Source of the DNA: Bacillota bacterium
GTDB taxonomy: Bacteria > Bacillota > Clostridia > Christensenellales > Aristaeellaceae
Direction of reading: 5' to 3'
DNA length: 64,000 bases
NCBI GenBank assembly: GCA_023416585.1
Contig: JAEZHM010000131.1
Location: 1-64,000 of the forward strand
The translations under genes were made by a program, and so were the position numbers. The notes under the pieces are model-generated. The model was not told the DNA's origin. It ran no database searches and saw nothing but the letters and a program-made list of their open reading frames with translations. Below are positions 61,666 through 64,000 of this stretch, one piece after another (position 1 is the first letter of the stretch; each line of letters starts with the position of its first letter).

Positions 61666-64000
61666 ATGAAGAATGTTCATCTGGTCTGCAACGCCCATCT
61701 GGATCCGGTCTGGCTCTGGCGCTGGCAGGAAGGCTGCGCCGAGGCTATTTCCACCTTCCGCACCGCTGGGGAGATCATAACGGAAAACCCCGGCTTTGTG
61801 TTTTGCCACAACGAGGCCTTGCTGTACGACTGGGTAAAGCAGCATGATCCCATATTGTTTTTAAAGATCAAAAAGCAGGTAAAAGAAGGCGCCTTTCAAA
61901 TCATGGGCGGGTGGTACCTGCAGCCGGATTGCAACATGCCAAGCGGCGAATCCATTGTCCGCAACATTCTGTATGGCCGTACCTTCTTCGAAAAGGAGTT
62001 TGGGGTAAGGCCCAAAACCGCCGTCAATTTTGATTCTTTCGGCCATTCCCGGGGCCTGGTGCAAATATTAAACCAAGCGGGATATGTAAATTACGTCATC
62101 TGCCGGCCCGGAAAAGGCCATTATGATTTTGAGAGCCAGGATTTTATCTGGCAGGGCTTTCACGGCAGCGCCTTGACCGTTCACCGTTCCGATGAGAATT
62201 ACAATTCCGTCTACGGCAAGGCTGCGCAGGAGCTCACCGCCTTTTTGAAAGAAAAGGAGAAGGAGCCTGTCACACTGTTTTTGTGGGGTGTGGGTGACCA
62301 TGGGGGCGGCCCTTCCCGAAAAGACGTGCAGGACATTACCGCCCTAAAACAGAATCTAGATAACCCGTTTGTCCTTTTGCATTCAACACCTGACAAGTAC
62401 TTTGTGGAATTGCGGGATATGGATCTCCCCCTGCCCGTTGTGAAAACGGGATTGAACCCCGTGGCCCCCGGCTGCTATACCTCGCAGATACGGGTCAAGC
62501 AAAAGCATAGACTTTTGGAAAACGAGCTCTATGTTACCGAAAGGATGTGTGTGGCCGCAACGCTTCAAAAGGGCATGGCCTATCCCAAAGAGGCCCTTCA
62601 CGAAGCGGGATGCGATCTGCTTTTCAGCGAATTTCACGATGCGCTGCCAGGTTCCGGAAGCCAACTGGTGGAAGAGGATACGCTGCAAGTCATCGATCAT
62701 GGGCTTTACATTCTCTCCAAAGAGAAAATGAAAGCCTTCACGGCGCTGGCAGAAGGGGAAGAAAGCGTGGAGGATGGCACCTCCGCAGTGCTCGTATATA
62801 ACCCGCACCCCTTCCCGGTATCCGGTGTGTTTGCCTTCGAGTGCGGCCTGCCCAGGCAGAATTGGGATCCAACCTTCTATAAACCTTACGCCTATCTGAA
62901 CGGAAGGTTGATTCCCACTCAAAGCGAAATGGAAAGCAGCCATTTTTGCATCGACTGGCGAAAAAAAGTAACTGTGCAGGCGGAGCTTGCCCCCATGAGC
63001 ATGAGCCGCTTCGCCATCCGCTTTGAACCCATCGCAAAGCGGCCAACCTTTGCGCCCATCAGCCATTTGCCTGAGTTTGTTTTCGATAATGGGGAAATGC
63101 AAGTTGTTATCAATACTGCCACAGGGCTGATGGACAGCTACAGGGTCAACGGCACGGAGCTTTTAAAGCCCGGCAGCTTTGAACTTACCGCCTATGACGA
63201 CACCTACAATTCCTGGGGCCTTGGCACACAAGAAAGCCGCGCCGCGAGGCGGTTTGCGCTTTTAACGCCTCATGAAGGCAGCGCTTTTTCCGGGCTTTGC
63301 GATCAGGTGGTCCCTTCCGTGCGGGTGATTGAGGATGGCGAAGTGCGTACGGTGGTAGAGGCGGTGTTTGGGCTGCACCATTCCTACGCTTACCAGCGCT
63401 ACCTGCTGCCCAAGCGTGGAACGGACTTTGAGGTGGAAACAGGTGTATATTGGAACGAGAAGGACATGTATTTGAAGATGGAACTGCCCACTGCGCTGGA
63501 AAACGGCGTGTACCGGGGTCAGATCCCCTTTGCTTGGGAGGAGCTTGCAAAGGATAGCGAAGTGGTGTCACAAAAATGGTGCGGCGTTTATAACGGGGAG
63601 CATCAACTGGCTGTTATCAATGACGGTGTGTATGGTTCGTCTTTCCGCAAAGGCGTCATCGGGATCACGCTTTTAAGGTCAGCCGGCTATTCCGCCGCCG
63701 ACGGCCATTATGAAAAGACGCTTCGGGAAGTACGCCACACCGCGCGTATGGAGCAGGGGGAGCGGCTGTACAGGTTTCGCGTCACGGCAGGCAGCATGCG
63801 GGAAGTGGACGCGGATCTTTCCCAAAAGGCATTGGTCTTTAATGAGAAGCCGTATGCCCTTGCCATCAACCCGCCGGGCCGTGGGGAGAAGTGCATGCCT
63901 GTGATGACTTTGGATGGCGGATCTGTCATGGTGTCCGCCCTGAAGCAGGCGGAGGACGGGAACGGGTATATCCTCCGGCTGTATGAAAGCATGGGGGAGG
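61666..64000 (+). CDS. GH38 alpha-mannosidase, 3' end beyond the window
   Basis: At least 778 residues of a family 38 alpha-mannosidase, which removes alpha-linked mannose from oligosaccharide ends. The N-terminus VCNAHLDPVWLWRWQEG carries the zinc-binding His and Asp. The nucleophile Asp123 is in AVNFDSFGHSRGLVQIL, with EFHDALPGSGSQ further on. There is no signal peptide, so it is cytoplasmic. GGAG lies seven bases before the ATG. A perfect hairpin (CAAAAAAGTG/CACTTTTTTG, 61623-61649) sits just upstream. It probably completes breakdown of oligosaccharides cut by the GH76 enzyme. Confidence 0.93.
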   Translation, partial: MKNVHLVCNAHLDPVWLWRWQEGCAEAISTFRTAGEIITENPGFVFCHNEALLYDWVKQHDPILFLKIKKQVKEGAFQIMGGWYLQPDCNMPSGESIVRNILYGRTFFEKEFGVRPKTAVNFDSFGHSRGLVQILNQAGYVNYVICRPGKGHYDFESQDFIWQGFHGSALTVHRSDENYNSVYGKAAQELTAFLKEKEKEPVTLFLWGVGDHGGGPSRKDVQDITALKQNLDNPFVLLHSTPDKYFVELRDMDLPLPVVKTGLNPVAPGCYTSQIRVKQKHRLLENELYVTERMCVAATLQKGMAYPKEALHEAGCDLLFSEFHDALPGSGSQLVEEDTLQVIDHGLYILSKEKMKAFTALAEGEESVEDGTSAVLVYNPHPFPVSGVFAFECGLPRQNWDPTFYKPYAYLNGRLIPTQSEMESSHFCIDWRKKVTVQAELAPMSMSRFAIRFEPIAKRPTFAPISHLPEFVFDNGEMQVVINTATGLMDSYRVNGTELLKPGSFELTAYDDTYNSWGLGTQESRAARRFALLTPHEGSAFSGLCDQVVPSVRVIEDGEVRTVVEAVFGLHHSYAYQRYLLPKRGTDFEVETGVYWNEKDMYLKMELPTALENGVYRGQIPFAWEELAKDSEVVSQKWCGVYNGEHQLAVINDGVYGSSFRKGVIGITLLRSAGYSAADGHYEKTLREVRHTARMEQGERLYRFRVTAGSMREVDADLSQKALVFNEKPYALAINPPGRGEKCMPVMTLDGGSVMVSALKQAEDGNGYILRLYESMGE

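Overview
This window is about 54% GC by eye and looks like a chromosomal segment of a Gram-positive anaerobe of the class Clostridia (Bacillota). The evidence is the remB-gyrB-gyrA order, an MnmG and SecA of Bacillota type, a YlbJ-like membrane protein, ThrE-type split exporters, stacked intrinsic terminators and strong AAGGAGG ribosome binding sites. I saw no rRNA, tRNA, CRISPR array, phage block or intact transposase. Order or genus cannot be fixed from sequence alone.

Layout. 1-8 kb: surE, then a probable co-directional run of an RpiR-type regulator, a BaiN/HI0933-type flavoprotein, a DEDDh exonuclease and a ThrRS-like/uridine-kinase fusion, then a membrane glycosyltransferase. 8-16 kb: an AraC regulator, glnS and gltX, a MATE exporter and a GNAT acetyltransferase. 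16-23 kb: gyrA, gyrB and remB on the minus strand, divergent from mnmG. 23-31 kb: two transporters, a secreted protein, an XRE/membrane-protein pair with clear operators, a nucleotidyltransferase, tsaD and a TIGR01906 protein. 30.5-34.3 kb: secA-prfB. 34.5-40.6 kb: envelope proteins and the ThrE pair. 41-44.5 kb: ruvC-ruvA-ruvB-queA. 44.7-48.6 kb: an isochorismatase-like hydrolase, a DUF3795 protein, argG and argH. 48.8-55.3 kb: a 2-hydroxyacid dehydrogenase, a TIM-barrel isomerase, a GGDEF/HD-GYP protein and a PTS IIC-type permease. 55.6-64 kb: an apparent alpha-mannan oligosaccharide locus with a GntR/LacI-type regulator, two ABC permeases, a binding protein, a GH76 endo-mannanase and a GH38 alpha-mannosidase that runs off the right edge.

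The intergenic DNA is unusually rich in structured repeats. One family of about ten copies has paired ends and a second hairpin in which one base pair changes as G-C, A-T and T-A between copies. It occurs in long (about 160 bp) and short (about 60 bp) forms and splits several operons (glnS/gltX, ruvA/ruvB, argG/argH, and the two ABC permeases). A second family is long perfect hairpins with an A/T core. A third is a 130-bp MITE-like element, with terminal inverted repeats and a 6-bp target duplication, inserted in another repeat.

The two most notable single sites are these. First, a roughly 137-nt minus-strand region upstream of the GGDEF/HD-GYP gene folds into one long rod of four nested stems and starts just after a -10 box, so it is probably a structured RNA. 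Second, the prfB programmed frameshift site carries UAA instead of the usual UGA. All assignments rest on reading translations and motifs; no database search was run.
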